Shown: piece after piece, positions 13,665 to 27,242 of the stretch
Numbering within the stretch: position 1 is the first letter of the stretch
Layout of the letters: each line of letters opens with the position of its first letter
Assembly: GCA_026168455.1 (NCBI GenBank)
Contig: CM047425.1
Location: 19,732,648 to 19,796,647, forward strand
Reading direction: 5' to 3'
From: Theocolax elegans
Taxonomy: Eukaryota; Arthropoda; Insecta; Hymenoptera; Cerocephalidae
Length of the DNA: 64,000 nt
Notes under the pieces: generated by a model
What the model was told of the DNA's origin: nothing
What the model saw: only the letters and a program-made list of their open reading frames with translations
The model's database searches: none
Translations under genes and position numbers: made by a program

Positions 13665-16600
13665 ATGATGATTAATAATACAGTGAAGTGTCGAATTATC
13701 CTGCTTTTCCTCGTGTTAGGATACAATGAAGCTGCGTTAGGTCCAAGGGGGTGGGGTACAAGATTCGGTCGTGCACCACTTTTGGAAAGATTCGCGTGGA
13801 AAATATTGGATTGGAACTACCCGACTGAAATTAGTAGGCAACAGGCTATCTCGAGCGGTGATTTCCAACCGGAAAATGCACTCCCTGTTGGTATTGAAAT
13901 TTGGAGGGACAAACTTTTCGTTACCGTGCCGAGATGGAAGAATGGTTAGTTTTCTTTTCTTCACGTTCGTTCAGCCGAGGAAGTGCTTTTTCCTTTGATA
14001 CTTGCAAGTGATTATGTACTATTACTGTACACTTAGGCTTTTTGGAAGGATTAAATATGACACTTTTTGCGTCAAGTGAAAAAAATTTTTAATATATTGA
14101 TGCGTCTTTAATTAGAATTAAAGTAATTACTAATATCAGTGAAAACCATCTGTATTTAATTGAATTGATTTCTTTTACATTTAAGGGGTAGATTGTTCCA
14201 TATTTAAATTATATTTAATACATTTAGTGTTCCTTCGCTTGTCTAATTAGATACAAAAGAAAATGATTAAATTCGGAAAAAGTTTATTTAGTAGGGTAAA
14301 ATATATTTTCAGTTAGTAGGGCTGTAGTACGTATCATTAAATACTAAAGAAACGGATCAAAATGCAATTTCTACTATTTACCTTAATTTTCTAGTATACC
14401 AAAACTATACCAAACAATTAATTTCTATAGATTTAATTACAAAAGACAATGGTACAACATTCAATACTTTTTACTTTAATTTAATTTTTTTTTTAATTTA
14501 AATTCAAATTAAGCAATTATTTGTTAGTTTATTGTTGTATTTGCAAATATCATATTAAGACAAATAATAAATTTATCTTGCACTATATTCCTGATGGCAA
14601 AAAACGTCACAAATTTATAATAATAAACTTCTGAGTATTTAAGTCGTTTTTGTATTAACTATTACGTATACGTTAAAGTCGTTTTATTTGTCACCCCTTT
14701 TTAGTTTACATAATAATTATGACCTCATAGACGTTTATAGCCTAAAAATAAAAAAAAATAAAATGTGCAAAACTCGAATTTAAAACGTACAACATTACCT
14801 AAAGTTAATGTACGGATTGAAATATATATAAATAGCACCGTAAAATCAATATGTATTTGTTGATAAGAACGGAAAGCAGTGCAGCAACCGAATGTGCATT
14901 CCACATTAACATAACCAAACTATAAATTTACACTTTATTTATTTGGAAAGTTGAAAACTTTTACAACCTTGTCGGTAACACATTTCACATTCTAGATCAT
15001 GGAGAGAATATTCCTATAAAATTTTATTTCGATAATTATACGCCCACACTATTAATTAACATATTAAAACAATGACTATAAAAATGTATTAATTGTTATA
15101 AATATATGTTACTAAATTAACGAAAAACATTTTTAATACCTATTTTATATCCTGAAATTTTTCGATTCGAACTATGAAAGTATTAACATAATTCATAGTT
15201 GAAATATAAAAATTGCCAAGTTTGTTTCGAAAATAAGCGTTTCATTATAAAACGAAACTGTATACTATACCCGAATGCATCATATTCAATATTTTTTTTC
15301 TTACAACTTAAAATATTTTTGCAAAATAAACTTGTACACTGTATACACGTATACTTTGCATATGAAATACATAATTTAGCTATACATAATTCGACTCTCA
15401 CAGTTCACATTAGATGTCACGTCAAAACCTCGTATGCGGAATAATAACAGTGTTTACTTGAAATATGGTGTGAACGATACGAACATTTGACAATGAGTGA
15501 CAGTTTAGACCGTTTACATAAGCATATGCAACAAGCTTTTAAACAAAAGAATTGTCTATGTATGATTACACATCAAAAATATTGAAATTCGCCTTTAAAT
15601 GAGTAAAGTACTAAGTAACTATATCAATTAAAATTAGCAAAAAGTACCATTAAACAAAGTAACTTAAAATTATCTTAAGAAATGAACAAAAGTTCACACA
15701 ACAGAATAATACCTTGCAATGGATATGCCAAAACGTTTATTTACGCAACATACTTACGAGGATAATAAAACCAAACTGCATTAAAAGTACGTGCGGTAAA
15801 TCAGCATTTGAAATATATTTAATTCTCGTATAAAATATAAGATTTGCGTTTTAATTTTCCAATTGCTAGCAATGAACATATAGTTTAGAACCATTTTAGT
15901 TCGTAAGTAAATTCACGATTACTTCAAATACGATGCTTCAATGCGAAATGCGTTTCATACAGTTTTTCAATTTACTCGAAGGTACATGCTATCCGATTAG
16001 TACATTTCTTTTTCTATATACCATTTTTGTAATAATTAAAATTTTCTTACGTAGGCACGCTATTAATTAATCCTGAATATCACGCTAACAGTTTTCCTTA
16101 ATTATATAAATGCGTATGAAATTTTGTTGAGTTTTGAATGTGTGCTATTTTTTTTTTAAATTACGTAAAGTATATTATGTTTACGAATACCCCATATATC
16201 GATACACATTTCTTTTGTACAAACTTGATTTAGTTTAAAATGCATTTCCTAAATCCATATTTTAAAACATTCGATAATTAATTTCTTATACCGGATACAA
16301 CGTGCGAGTAAAAACCCTGTAGCATTGATTAATAACTTGAATTTATGTGCTAACTGTTAAAATCGCGTAAGTTTAAAATGACTTTATCATTTTGATGATC
16401 AATTACAGTGCGGTATTGGTTAATCAGAAATATTAGCTGTGTAAACCTTCACTTATTGGTCACCGAGACAAATTCCTCAATCGTTCTGGCTTTCTTTTTT
16501 TCCGGATGGTAATCCTTATAATGAGCGCTCAAAAAAAACGATAGCGTTTAATATACGTAATGTAGAGCGAAAAAGTATACGCACTGGTGTATATTTTTCT

Positions 16601-19600
16601 CACTCTGCGCAGTGCGTACATTTTTCACACTTCGCCAGACCTCCTAATAATTATTTATCAAGAGTAATCTCCAAATTTCAATAAGCATGAATTTATTTCT
16701 CCAAAGTTACACTCAACATCTCGAATGCAACAACTCACCTGTTACATATAAAATGCGACATTAAAATTTCATTAAATTCGGTATATGTATCTCCAAACGA
16801 TCAGCCATACATATCTGTACGTAAAATCAGTGACTTACTTCTTATAAGAGAAGTAAAATAATATAAGCTTATGCGACGCGTATACGATATACCCATGTAA
16901 TGAGAAAATTCCCGCGCGATATCAAACTATTTTTTGATGGAGGAAATTAGTTGAGTTGCTAATGCGTACCTTATGTCATTCTGTAACACAAGTAGTAAGC
17001 AGAAAATGTGTAACTGTATTATGTGCATGCGCGTCTATGAGTGCATTTATAAATAAAAATCTCAAAATTGTACGTATGGCGAATCAGCTTCCATATAAGC
17101 ATATCTCAAAATTTGTGTTCCGCATAAAATACGCTAATTATATACTAAAAAAAATATTGTAACAGACTGATTAAACATTTTTTTCTATTTATACTTATAA
17201 CTCGGAAATATTTGTTACGCTTGTTTAAACCACTAATGTTTGCATAAGTTATGTTAAAGATTCATAAATCTTTAAAAATGAGATGTAACTTTCCTGAATT
17301 TTATTTTTTTTTTACTTTTAGAATCAGCATTTGCTTTAAATGACTGTAATTTGAAGTGTACCTCCTTTTTACTAGAATCAAAAAGTTGCTTTCTAGTACA
17401 ATTATGTGCACCCAGTTTTTTATAAATTATAATAAAGTAAAGGGTACAAGCCGAAGCGTGATTTAATCAAAAGGTTTTTTTAAATCCACATTATTAATAT
17501 GTTAAAATAAAGTAATTTCTCTAAAATTGTAAACGAAAGAAATCATATAAGTAAATATAAGTTCAATTACAAGTACAATACTTATAAATAAACTACTTAA
17601 TTGTAGATATATAAGGGTGCTCGCAAATATAAAAAACACAGTTTACTAGTTTTTAACTAACATTAAAAAAAATCAATCACAAAAATAATTTGTGATCGCT
17701 ACATATTTTTAAGACAAATTCCAGTAATTATAAAAATTGTGCCAACTTTAAAAAATAAAATTTTTTCACTAATTTGGCCTACTTTTGAGATACATTCATA
17801 ATAGGACTTAAGTATGTAATAACCATTTCGAATAGAAATAGGTAAACAATATTTCTAGTGTGTTCCCTGCAAATAATAGATCTTTTCTTCTGAGTTTGAC
17901 TATTTGTCATAAGAAAACAACTGTTCCGCGTTACTTGCCAATTGACAAGCTATTCTCAACCTTATAAAAATGGCTTTCATTGAGTGAGTTGCAATGTAAA
18001 TCACATTAGATAATTTTTAACCATCTTGATTTAAATACAGTGAAAAAGTCGTTTCACAACTACAACGCTTAATAGACTATTTTTTATTATTTTTATAAGT
18101 TTCTACGAGAGCTATACACAAATAAAACAATATGTGCCAACTTTAAAAATAAAATTTTTTCACTAATTTGGCCTACTTTTGAGATACATTCATAATAGGA
18201 CTTAAGTATGTAATAACCATTTCGAATAGAAATAGGTAAACAATATTTCTAGTGTGTTCCCTGCAAATAATAGATCTTTTCTTCTGAGTTTGACTATTTG
18301 TCATAAGAAAACAACTGTTCCGCGTTACTTGCCAATTGACAAGCTATTCTCAACCTTATAAAAATGGCTTTCATTGAGTGAGTTGCAATGTAAATCACAT
18401 TAGATAATTTTTAACCATCTTGATTTAAATACAGTGAAAAAGTCGTTTCACAACTATATTTCGATTAAATTGTATTTAATTATAGTCATCGATTAGTAAA
18501 TTATTATTAATTTTTCAAAAATAGAAAACAATGTATATGATTAAACGAGTTTAAAGTTACCTAATAAAGTCACATAATAATATTTAAAGAATAATAAATT
18601 ATATATTATTAAATTAACAAACATAATATTTTTATTTTGCAATTCATTAATTAAATACACACGCAATAGTTGTAGATTCTGTACACCTTCTAAATCTGTA
18701 CTTTATCGATTAGATATTTAAATTTTAAGTGCAATTATATGTAAGTATTATCAACACAAGGTTTATTTACCGAAATATTTATTAAGCACTCAAATATATT
18801 TATTAATCACATATAATTAAGAACCAGTTTTAACAGTTACACTCTCAAAATAACTTATTTACGTAGTGTCAATCAATCGTTTTATCGTAAATAAAAAAAA
18901 TGTTTTACTTGAATGATTCAGAAAAATATTTACATTGGTTAATCTCATTATATAATACGTGTAAATAACAATTTTAAACCAGTTACGTGTGTTGCAGGGA
19001 CAGTATGCAAATCATCAAGAAAATTTAATAGATCAATAAAATATAATGCTTCTAAAGAAGTATGTATTATAGATAATTGAAATTAAATTATTTGTTATTA
19101 AAATCTTGTTTAGCTAAACAATATTATTCGATTTGATCAAAATTAACAGTCAGTCATTTTGCAGTCAATATTTTAATTTGGGTAATAAAAAAAGTTAACA
19201 TTACTACCCATATATTGAACACTTTATATATCAATCACTATAAACATTTAACGATTGTATATTTTAAGCCCTGATGCATATCGCGCTTGTTTAATTAGAA
19301 AAATTAGTCGTCCATTACGAAATGTATGAGTAACAGACCCATAAGCACAATCCCGTTATTTAAACGAATGTATAGCGTGGGACTAGAAAAACAATATTTT
19401 TATACGCGATGTAATATTCTCATGAAAATAAATGCTGTATACACATTTCGTGTCATTTGAAGCGAAAGTATATATATATAGTATATAATGCGGTATTAGA
19501 TGAAGCAACGAAAAGCTACACACGGTCATTCGATAAGCTACTGGTTTGATAATTATAAATATTTTGAATATTATTTATACAATTGTTTACTTTTTATTTT

Positions 19601-22249
19601 TTACTTTTGTATTATTACCAATTCAATTGATTGCAGGACTTTAAAAATATGAATCTACCCAAAACCTAAGTCACTCCTGTTTAAATAAATCGTTATGCAT
19701 CCAACGATCATCTATTCATTGATCGATCTCTCGGCCAACCCACGAAAAAAATTATGGATCCACGATCTATCTCAATCGCTATGCAGCCCTATCCGGTGTG
19801 ACTTCACTTACGTATAATAAGACCAGAAAAGATCCTGCCTCCAGAATAAAAAAAAAAAAGAAATCGGCAAAATCTTGGCTCGCGTAAAAAGAAAGGTAGA
19901 CTATTACAATGCGCGAAGGAGGAGGGAGCTTCGGTCTTTTGTCCAATCCGGTATACGGGGTCAGGAACAATGAAGGAACCGGAAGCTAAAGGCGCGCGCA
20001 CGGGGCTTCGCTTTGAACCGCCCAAACGCCTACGCAAAGTCGCGGGACGGCCCTGGTTTTTGTCGATTGCCGTCGTGGCCTCAATTGTGGCACAGACTTT
20101 TGTGCGATTTCAGGCGCTTTTGTGGGCGGGATTCGCTTTGCCGATAAATATTTTACATCTAATTTTACGGTAGCATTATGTCGGTACGTTATATCCCCTT
20201 TACACGTACACTGTAATGAATTGACCGTGGTTAATTTTTTCTATTTATTACCCATACGCGTGCAGCGGTTTCGTCCGCAGTTACTTTTACATTTGATAGT
20301 CATTTCATACGGAGAAAATTCTTTTGTGCAATTTTCAAAACACAGTTTTCAATACGGTATGTATAACCGGATAATAGTAACGCTTTCCGCGTTTAATTTA
20401 ATTTTAAACCTATTGCAGATTATTAGTTCGGTATTTAATGAAGCACATAATTTTTCTAACTTAAATAATATTATTACTTTTAGCGTTTAATAATATTAAT
20501 AAATTATTTCCGTTAGATAAATATAATCAGTGATACTCAGCACGACAAATTATAATAAAGTATTACGCATTAACAGAATACTCATTTTCTAATCAGAGCT
20601 CATTCTTCAAACACCAAATGTAATTATTTTAATGTTAAACTAACAGATTGACAGTTTGCCTATCGTTACACTTTCATTATCTAAGTATTTGACACGTATA
20701 GTATTGTAAGGAAAACGAAATTAAGTTATTAAGTGAAATTTGTCCATATGTAACTGTATGTACAGTATTGTAATTACTTGATTATATCATTATCATAAAT
20801 TATAAATAATATTAGTAACAGTTTCTCTTATATATAAGTAGAGTAATGACACATGCAACGCAAAGTCCAAATGGGTATACTAGCTTGCAATAATTACAAA
20901 GTAAATAACAGGAATTCATACACAGCGAATATTTTCATGTGCGGTGTACATAATTATTAAATCATTCGACTGAATTTTCGTTTCTGTAAAAGTATAGTAA
21001 TCCAAATATTACACGAAATAGATGTTAATTTTGTTACATATTATATTCGCTATATATGCACTTACCGTGTCTTTCATCCAATTTAAATTTATCTAGTTAA
21101 GTTTAAAAAGAGAAAGTACACGTATTAGAAAGAGTATATAGATGTGTGTGTATCAAGATCATTCCACTTGCAGATTGGTTTCGTTTAGTTTCTTACGTTT
21201 TTCGTCGCTGTTTCTTATTTCTCCATGTCTATTGTCGTTCTCCTCTTGCATTCTCGTTTTCAAAATATATATCGTCTGGTTGGTTTCCGCCTTGCGACAA
21301 AAGTGAAACGAGACGAACGATCTTGAATGCGAAAAGAGCCGCACTATTCGTTTCGCTCTTTCGTACGAATTCCTTTAAGCTTGTCTACCTTTCGCGTCTT
21401 CGGGCGTTTCTTTCCTTCTCACCGAGTCCCTCGTTTAGATTTTATTCATTGCGCAAGTTTCACTCAAATATTTAATTATATACAGGTTTTGTCATTTCCT
21501 TTTTTTTTCGTTTTCTATTACACCTTTCGTATTTTTTTTTCTTTGTGGTAAATAGCTATCATTTATTTACCTTATTAGAAATCAAAATACACATTGAGTA
21601 AACAGTGAATTTGAATTATGTTTGTTACAATTTGAACATCAATGTTTATTTTTATATAATTAATTTATTTTACAAATTTGTCAACTTTTTAAATTTTCAA
21701 TTTAGAGTATCTCAATTTTCACTTGAATAAGCGTTTTATCAGTATCCAGAAGTAACATTCAGTTACACTTTCGTTTTTATGGTAGTATATATACATGTAA
21801 AATAATTCTATCACCGGGATAAGAGAAAAGGTTGTCAATACAACATACATATATATACAATATAATAAAAAAAAATTATACCAGAAGAAATGTAAAAAAC
21901 TCTGAATAAATTAAAACTTTCGAGATTTATCAATGCAAGAAAAATATATAGAAGACGAAAAAAGGCATTTGGATCAACTAAAAATTTCCACGTTAATTCA
22001 ACGTTATACCTGACATTCATCAAACCGAACGCGTACAACCATTGTTTTCCCTTCCTCTCCAATGAGTTTCTCTTCACGCAACATCCACCCTGTTCTCTTT
22101 CCATCCTCCCCTATAATTTTAATTTCATCTTTCTACCCGCGCGCCAATCTTAATTCGCTTTACGGGTGAATAGGCTCATTCAGCCTTTCGCGCACACGTT
22201 CTCTCATTGTCCACGTCCTTCCTTCTTTTTTCTTTTTTAACTCTCCTCA

Positions 22250-22281
<32 letters not shown>

Positions 22282-25200
22282 TTTATATATAAACCAAGCA
22301 CTCGTCCAATCCTTTTGCCCGTTCAACTTCTCAAGTAGGAAGAATGAAATCTTCGTTTTGGTCTTCGTCTCGCTTTATTCGAATGTTGGCTAGCATAGTT
22401 TTTCGGTTTCTTTTTTTATCGCTGAAAGGCGATATATCGAGTGACTTTTGAGGGTTGTATGTATGAAAGGGGTACGAGGTGAATAAGCAATTCTTGATTC
22501 GTACAGACGGTGGCTATCTTTTTCTTTTATTTCGATGAAGTGATCCTCGAATGAAATAATGAAGTTATTCAATATAACTTTTTTAATGAAATGTTATTTA
22601 TGTGTAGGTTGAACATTAGACAGACGAGTATAGGAATCAGCATTTTTAATATGTACGTTATTTTTCTTTGTTGTGTTAATATTGTTACGTAGATTTATTT
22701 TCGTTTCGCGAAATTCTAATTTTAAAAATTGATAATAATAACTATGCAATTATAATTTAATCCTCATGTTCTATTCCAATTATTGGTAAATAAAATTAAG
22801 AATAAAAAAGTAAGGTGAAAACCAATAATATACTTTGGTATTATAATTTTCAGGTATACCCGCAACACTAAACTACATTTCATTGGACTCAACTCGAGGT
22901 GGATCACCTAAACTGAATCCTTACCCCAATTGGGTTCAAAATGTGGCGGGAGCATGTGGAACTGGGCTTACCACTGTCTACAGGTACAACTTACATTTCT
23001 TTAAATAACTAGTTTAATGCTCTAGATCTTGTATATGTGTAGGATTATTAACTTTAATATCATCATCCTGCATAATTGCAGTGTCAATCGAAATTATATA
23101 ACAACTTAAAATTTTAATACACATTGCAGTCTTATTAGAAAAATTCGTTTTATTATTTCCTTTATACTTTCTATAGACATATTTTGCATTCCAAAAATTT
23201 TTAAAATGTAGGTCGTCACATTTTATGCCAAGATAACAATATCTTTCGTTTGAGAAAACCATGTCAAGTTCGTAGTTAATCGGATTTCCACGCAGGAGAA
23301 TGTATGAATGAAATACCAGTTTTCTGTGACTTTTCGAGAATCGACACTTTTATGACTGACGCGTGACATTTTTCCTATTCTACAGAATTCATGCGGATGC
23401 GTGCGACAGGCTTTGGGTCCTTGATGTCGGCACTATCGGTATTGGAAACACAACGGTACAAGCATGTCCTTATACCCTTAACGTTTTTGACCTAACGACC
23501 GATAAGCTTCTAAGGCAATACAAGCTCAGACCCGAGGATGTCAACCAAGTGAGCATATTATGTCTTCGTAACGTAACTTTTCTCTCTCTCTCGAATTCCT
23601 TTTTATATATAAGTTTTTGTTCATATTATTTTTAATTTATAGTTTATATTTACTTGAATTATCGAAAAGAAAATGTTGCACTTTTTATTGTTGTACAAAT
23701 TAATCCAATAAAAGTAAAATATTTTTAAATTTATGTAATATAAATGTAATGGATTTACAGAATACATTCATCGCAAATATCGCAGTAGATTTAGGGAAAG
23801 GAAGCTGTGACGATGCATTCGCTTATATGTCTGATGAGCTTGGATATGGTTTAATAGTCTATTCGTGGCAACTTAACAAATCTTGGCGATTGTATCATAG
23901 CTACTTTATGCCTGATCCGCTCGCTGGTGACTACAATATCGGTGGTCTTAACTTCCAATGGGGAGAGGAAGGTATCTTTGGAATGAGCTTGTCTCCGATT
24001 GCTCTCGATGGATTCAGAACGCTTTTCTTCCATCCGCTTAGCAGTAATCGCGAATTCGCTGTATCTACAAGAATTTTGAGGGATGAAAAATTAGCTGAAG
24101 ATAGTTGGCATGATTTCCAGGTAAGTTAATCGAAATATATCGCGAACATATTAATTAATCGTTAAACAAAATGAAATAGGTATAGTTTATCATGAATTTA
24201 TTAAAATGATTTTAATTTCATTCAAAACGATATTTTGATTTATTTTTTATACTCTCGATAATAAAATTTATTATACATGAAATTCATTACAACACTTTTT
24301 TTATTTTGTATAGATACATATTATTTTATTTTACATATCACACAGCGACAAAGGATAATTTGCATCAAATACAATTGCTTAAATCATTTAATAAATTTGA
24401 CGAAACTGCTAATAAATATAGTAAAATTATAAAAACAAAATATTCAGAGTAATTTAAAGAAATTGCAAATATAAAATTATAAAATTGTCAAATAATGAAA
24501 CATCGTATAAGTATAGATTATGAAAGGAACAAATGATGTATGTACATTACTGATGGCTGTAATTAGGTACTACCGGAACGCGGACCACTCGGTCACTCGA
24601 CAGCCGAGGTTATGGACGAGAATGGGTTGCAATTCTTTAACCTGATTGACCAGAATGCCGTGGGATGTTGGAACTCGTTACTTCCCTACGCCCCCGCGAA
24701 TCAAGCAGTCGTCGCCCGTCACGACGAGGCCATGATTTTCCCAGCCGACGTAAAGGTACATATACACTTATATATATATATAGAACCAACGAATTATTTT
24801 ATGTGTCAAATTATCCTCGGGGTCGTAATTATTTTGATTCCAAGGTAATCACCACCGTGGTACACTACATACACATACACACAGTTTTATACATGTTCTC
24901 ATTAACATTTAGCGCTCACTGTATCATTTACCTACAATTTCTTAAAGAATTTCATTTCGCGCAAGGAAAAATATTTCTTTTACATGTTTACAGGAGTTTC
25001 GTTGCTTAATCAATTTATTACTTTTTTACGTCATTTTATATAAATCCAATAAGGTAAAGTACCCAGTACCGGGACAAGCAAAAAATTGGCAGTAGTAGTG
25101 GGACACGTTGAATTTAATACTGTAAACGGTAAATAAAATATAGATATGAATGAATTCGGATTGTTTACTAGATAAACTAATGTATTTGTATAAAAAAGTG

Positions 25201-26924
25201 TTTGTTTAATTTATAAATTTAGCATAAACACAATATAAATTTTTTGAGGTTATGACGATCATGAATTTTGGTGTCGAATGGTGTCCCACTACTACCCCCT
25301 CACAGTTTCCATAATGCAGTACTGGGACACATTTGAAACTATTGTCCCAGTACTGCGTCCGTATCATGTCCCACTACTGCAACCTCTTTGAAATAGGTCG
25401 TCCCACTACTGCGGATTTCTCACTGCTATTTACAACATACTTTTTTAATAAAAACATTTAGATAAACTACCGTTTTTTGTAAAACATCAATAAAATAGAC
25501 AATTAAATAACGATTAGATTACCAAGTTTTTAAATATGTTGTTTCTAATTGTTAAAACAGTGCTCATAGTATATTAAGTTTCCATAAGTGTCCCGGTACT
25601 AGGTACTTTACCTTATTTTAATTAAAAAGGGAAACAAAAATTGTTAAATCGAACTTGCAAATACAAGAATTTAAACATTTTATTACAAAATATTTTACGA
25701 GGTAATTTCATTGAAAATTTATTTGATAACTACGAATACATAAGGATATATACATATAAGTCAATATGTTTTTAAAAAGATCGTCAAACGTAAAATGTCG
25801 ATAAGCGAAAACATACATTTTTCATTTTACGAAAATTACAGTTACATTTTCTGCGTGTTTCGTAATAGCAATTAATCCTTTTCCTACTATAACAACATGT
25901 ACAACTTCAATTTAGGCCGTCTCCACCCATACCAATCGAAATCTTTTCCTCCAATCTCGTTAGAAGCAATCACAACCTTTTTTTCTCTTTGTAAATAATA
26001 CGCTTATTATGTATACCAGTCAATACAAATAATAGGAAATCCGTTTGATTATGCGACCTTATTCCTATATGAAATGTAGTTCCGATTAGGTCACGTTAAA
26101 AGTACATTAATTTATAATTACTCACTGAGATAAAGGAATATTTCAGACAATCGACATTTCTTAAGTTTTCTGATGACTTAACTATAAACAAATGAATATT
26201 TCATTATATTTAAGTATTTATGAATCAATTTTTAACAGTTAAATTTTCATTTATTTCTATTTCTCTAAAATCTTAAAGATTAAGAACTAAGTTTTATTGT
26301 CAAAGAAATAGAATTTTATTATCAATTTCTAATAATCAATGCAAGATTTCTTACCGCAAATATCTTTTTTCAGTGCTGTTTCAGGTAATATATAAAATTG
26401 TTCGACGGTATCATGCATCTGATACTTACAATTAGTATAAAGATAGTGATAAAGATTTAATTACGAATTTTCATATTTATATCTATAACTCGTTACATGA
26501 AAATATATTGGCTATAAATCAAAACTAATAGCTATAATTTAATTTTCAATTAGTATCGTATTTTTTAATCTCAAATTTCCTTTAATAATCGTAATAAATT
26601 CTTATTATACGTAATTTTATTTATTATTTTTAAAGTGTTTGTATAAGTACTTGAATTTGAATCGTACCGTACATCAAGAATGCATGATACAATGATAATT
26701 ATGTAGAATAAATAAAATAATATATTATTACGCAGGTAAACCGGGGTTTACTTTGGATTATGACTGATCGGATGCCGGTGTTCCTCGAGGCCACTCTCAA
26801 TTACACCGACGTGAACTTCCGAATCCTTACGGTGCCAGTCCGCGACGCCATTTCCGGAACTGTTTGCGACAATTCACCTTGGACATTCACGGGTAACGCA
26901 TTGTGGTGGGATAGAAGACGATGA
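13665..26924 (+). CDS. yellow: Yellow protein (yellow-y type, MRJP/Yellow family)
   Basis: Coding exons by splice signals and frame continuity: 13665-13944, 22854-22983, 23386-23548, 23761-24120, 24567-24755, 26736-26924 (TGA). They join into 436 residues without internal stops. Residues 1 to about 24 form a secretion signal (core IILLFLVLGY), then the Yellow/MRJP domain: WKILDWNYP (45-), NALPVG, LFVTVPRW, DRLWVLDVG, NTFIANIAVD (192-), FQWGEEGIFGMSL (256-), FAVSTRILRDE, FNLIDQNAVGCW and a C-terminal WW. By eye it fits classical Yellow better than the -b, -e, -f, -g or -h paralogues. Yellow is a secreted protein of epidermal cells needed for black melanin in insect cuticle; its biochemical activity is debated. 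Length is typical for hymenopteran family members; Drosophila Yellow has a longer tail. Intron 1 is 8.9 kb, usual for a regulated pigmentation gene. The second Met (13668) could also serve as start. Confidence 0.92.
16567..16635. repeat. Short imperfect hairpin
   Basis: GCGAAAAAGTATACGCACTG at 16567-16586 is matched in reverse complement by 16610-16635 (CAGTGCGTAC...TTCGC) with an internal size difference. The loop is about 23 bases. It may be a tiny decayed inverted-repeat element. Confidence 0.45.
17738..18456 (+). repeat. Direct duplication of a 325-bp block, copies 70 bp apart
   Basis: Copy 1 is 17738-18062 and copy 2 is 18133-18456. I see only a one-base difference in an A-run near the start, so the duplication is very recent (or an assembly artefact). 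The block is non-coding, lies in yellow intron 1 and has no terminal inverted repeats. Confidence 0.92.
19740..20170. promoter_or_regulatory. GC-rich intronic patch, candidate enhancer
   Basis: A CpG-rich block within yellow intron 1, with high GC around 19975-20130. Both strands are open in several frames simply because GC-rich DNA has few stops. It lacks exon-like splice contexts, so a cis-regulatory role is more likely than coding (inference). Confidence 0.3.
21130..22420. promoter_or_regulatory. Pyrimidine-rich, GC-richer intronic block, candidate regulatory
   Basis: Composition shifts to long C/T-rich stretches on the plus strand, with CpGs, ending in the TC microsatellite. No coding evidence. 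Its position about 0.4-1.7 kb before exon 2 of yellow makes an intronic regulatory region possible. Confidence 0.25.
22251..22273 (+). repeat. (TC)n microsatellite
   Basis: About 11 uninterrupted TC units inside yellow intron 1, flanked by further CT-rich sequence. Confidence 0.9.
25048..25617. mobile_element. Non-autonomous DNA element with about 30-bp terminal inverted repeats, in yellow intron 5
   Basis: The ends are reverse complements: AATAAGGTAAAGTACC(C/T)AGTACCGGGACA at the left is mirrored by the right end finishing at 25617. The interior is non-coding and repeats the words GTCCCACTACTGC, GTCCCAGTACTGC and their complements at least five times, a subterminal-repeat pattern typical of transposase binding sites. 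The superfamily is not assigned. It lies in the last intron in an intact state and should be spliced out. Confidence 0.85.
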
Positions 26925-27236
26925 CAAACTTCTTTAAATTAAATTAATTATTCTATTCGAAAAAAAGAATCACTGCAGTCCGTCAACTGCGCGAGTCTTC
27001 CTCTAACTTTGTTTAGTTTCCAATAACAGAATTAATGATATTGTTGTAATACGTAATTATTTGAAAAAAATATGCTTCTATGTTAGCTACGATATTCAAC
27101 AATTTTTCATGTTTTTGAAAAAAAATGTATTAATTTTTATGACATATTTATTGATATGTTTTACGAGTTCTATATATATATCTTTATATGGGACATTTAA
27201 AGTTAAGTAATTTCGAATGGCTAAACTATGCTAAAT

Positions 27237-27242
27237 AATAAA
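27237..27242 (+). terminator. Candidate polyadenylation signal of yellow
   Basis: AATAAA about 310 bases after the yellow stop codon, in AT-rich DNA. Other AATAAA-like words occur nearby, so the choice is tentative. Confidence 0.35.

Larger units (their letters stand above)
13945..22853 (+). other. Intron 1 of yellow (8.9 kb)
   Basis: Donor GTTAGT at 13945 and acceptor TTTTCAG ending at 22853. It is mostly AT-rich DNA and contains the duplicated block at 17738-18456, a small imperfect hairpin at 16567-16635, GC-richer patches at about 19740-20170 and 21130-22420, and a TC microsatellite. No nested gene was recognised. Enhancers in such introns drive yellow expression in flies; a similar role here is inference. 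Confidence 0.7.

Noticed and set aside
17738..18456. CRISPR-like or satellite array
   Set aside because: Only two long copies with a single short spacer; a simple segmental duplication in a eukaryotic intron.
19970..20173. 67-residue open frame in yellow intron 1 with a hydrophobic stretch
   Set aside because: It lies in a GC-rich patch open on both strands, so openness is expected; no family resemblance.
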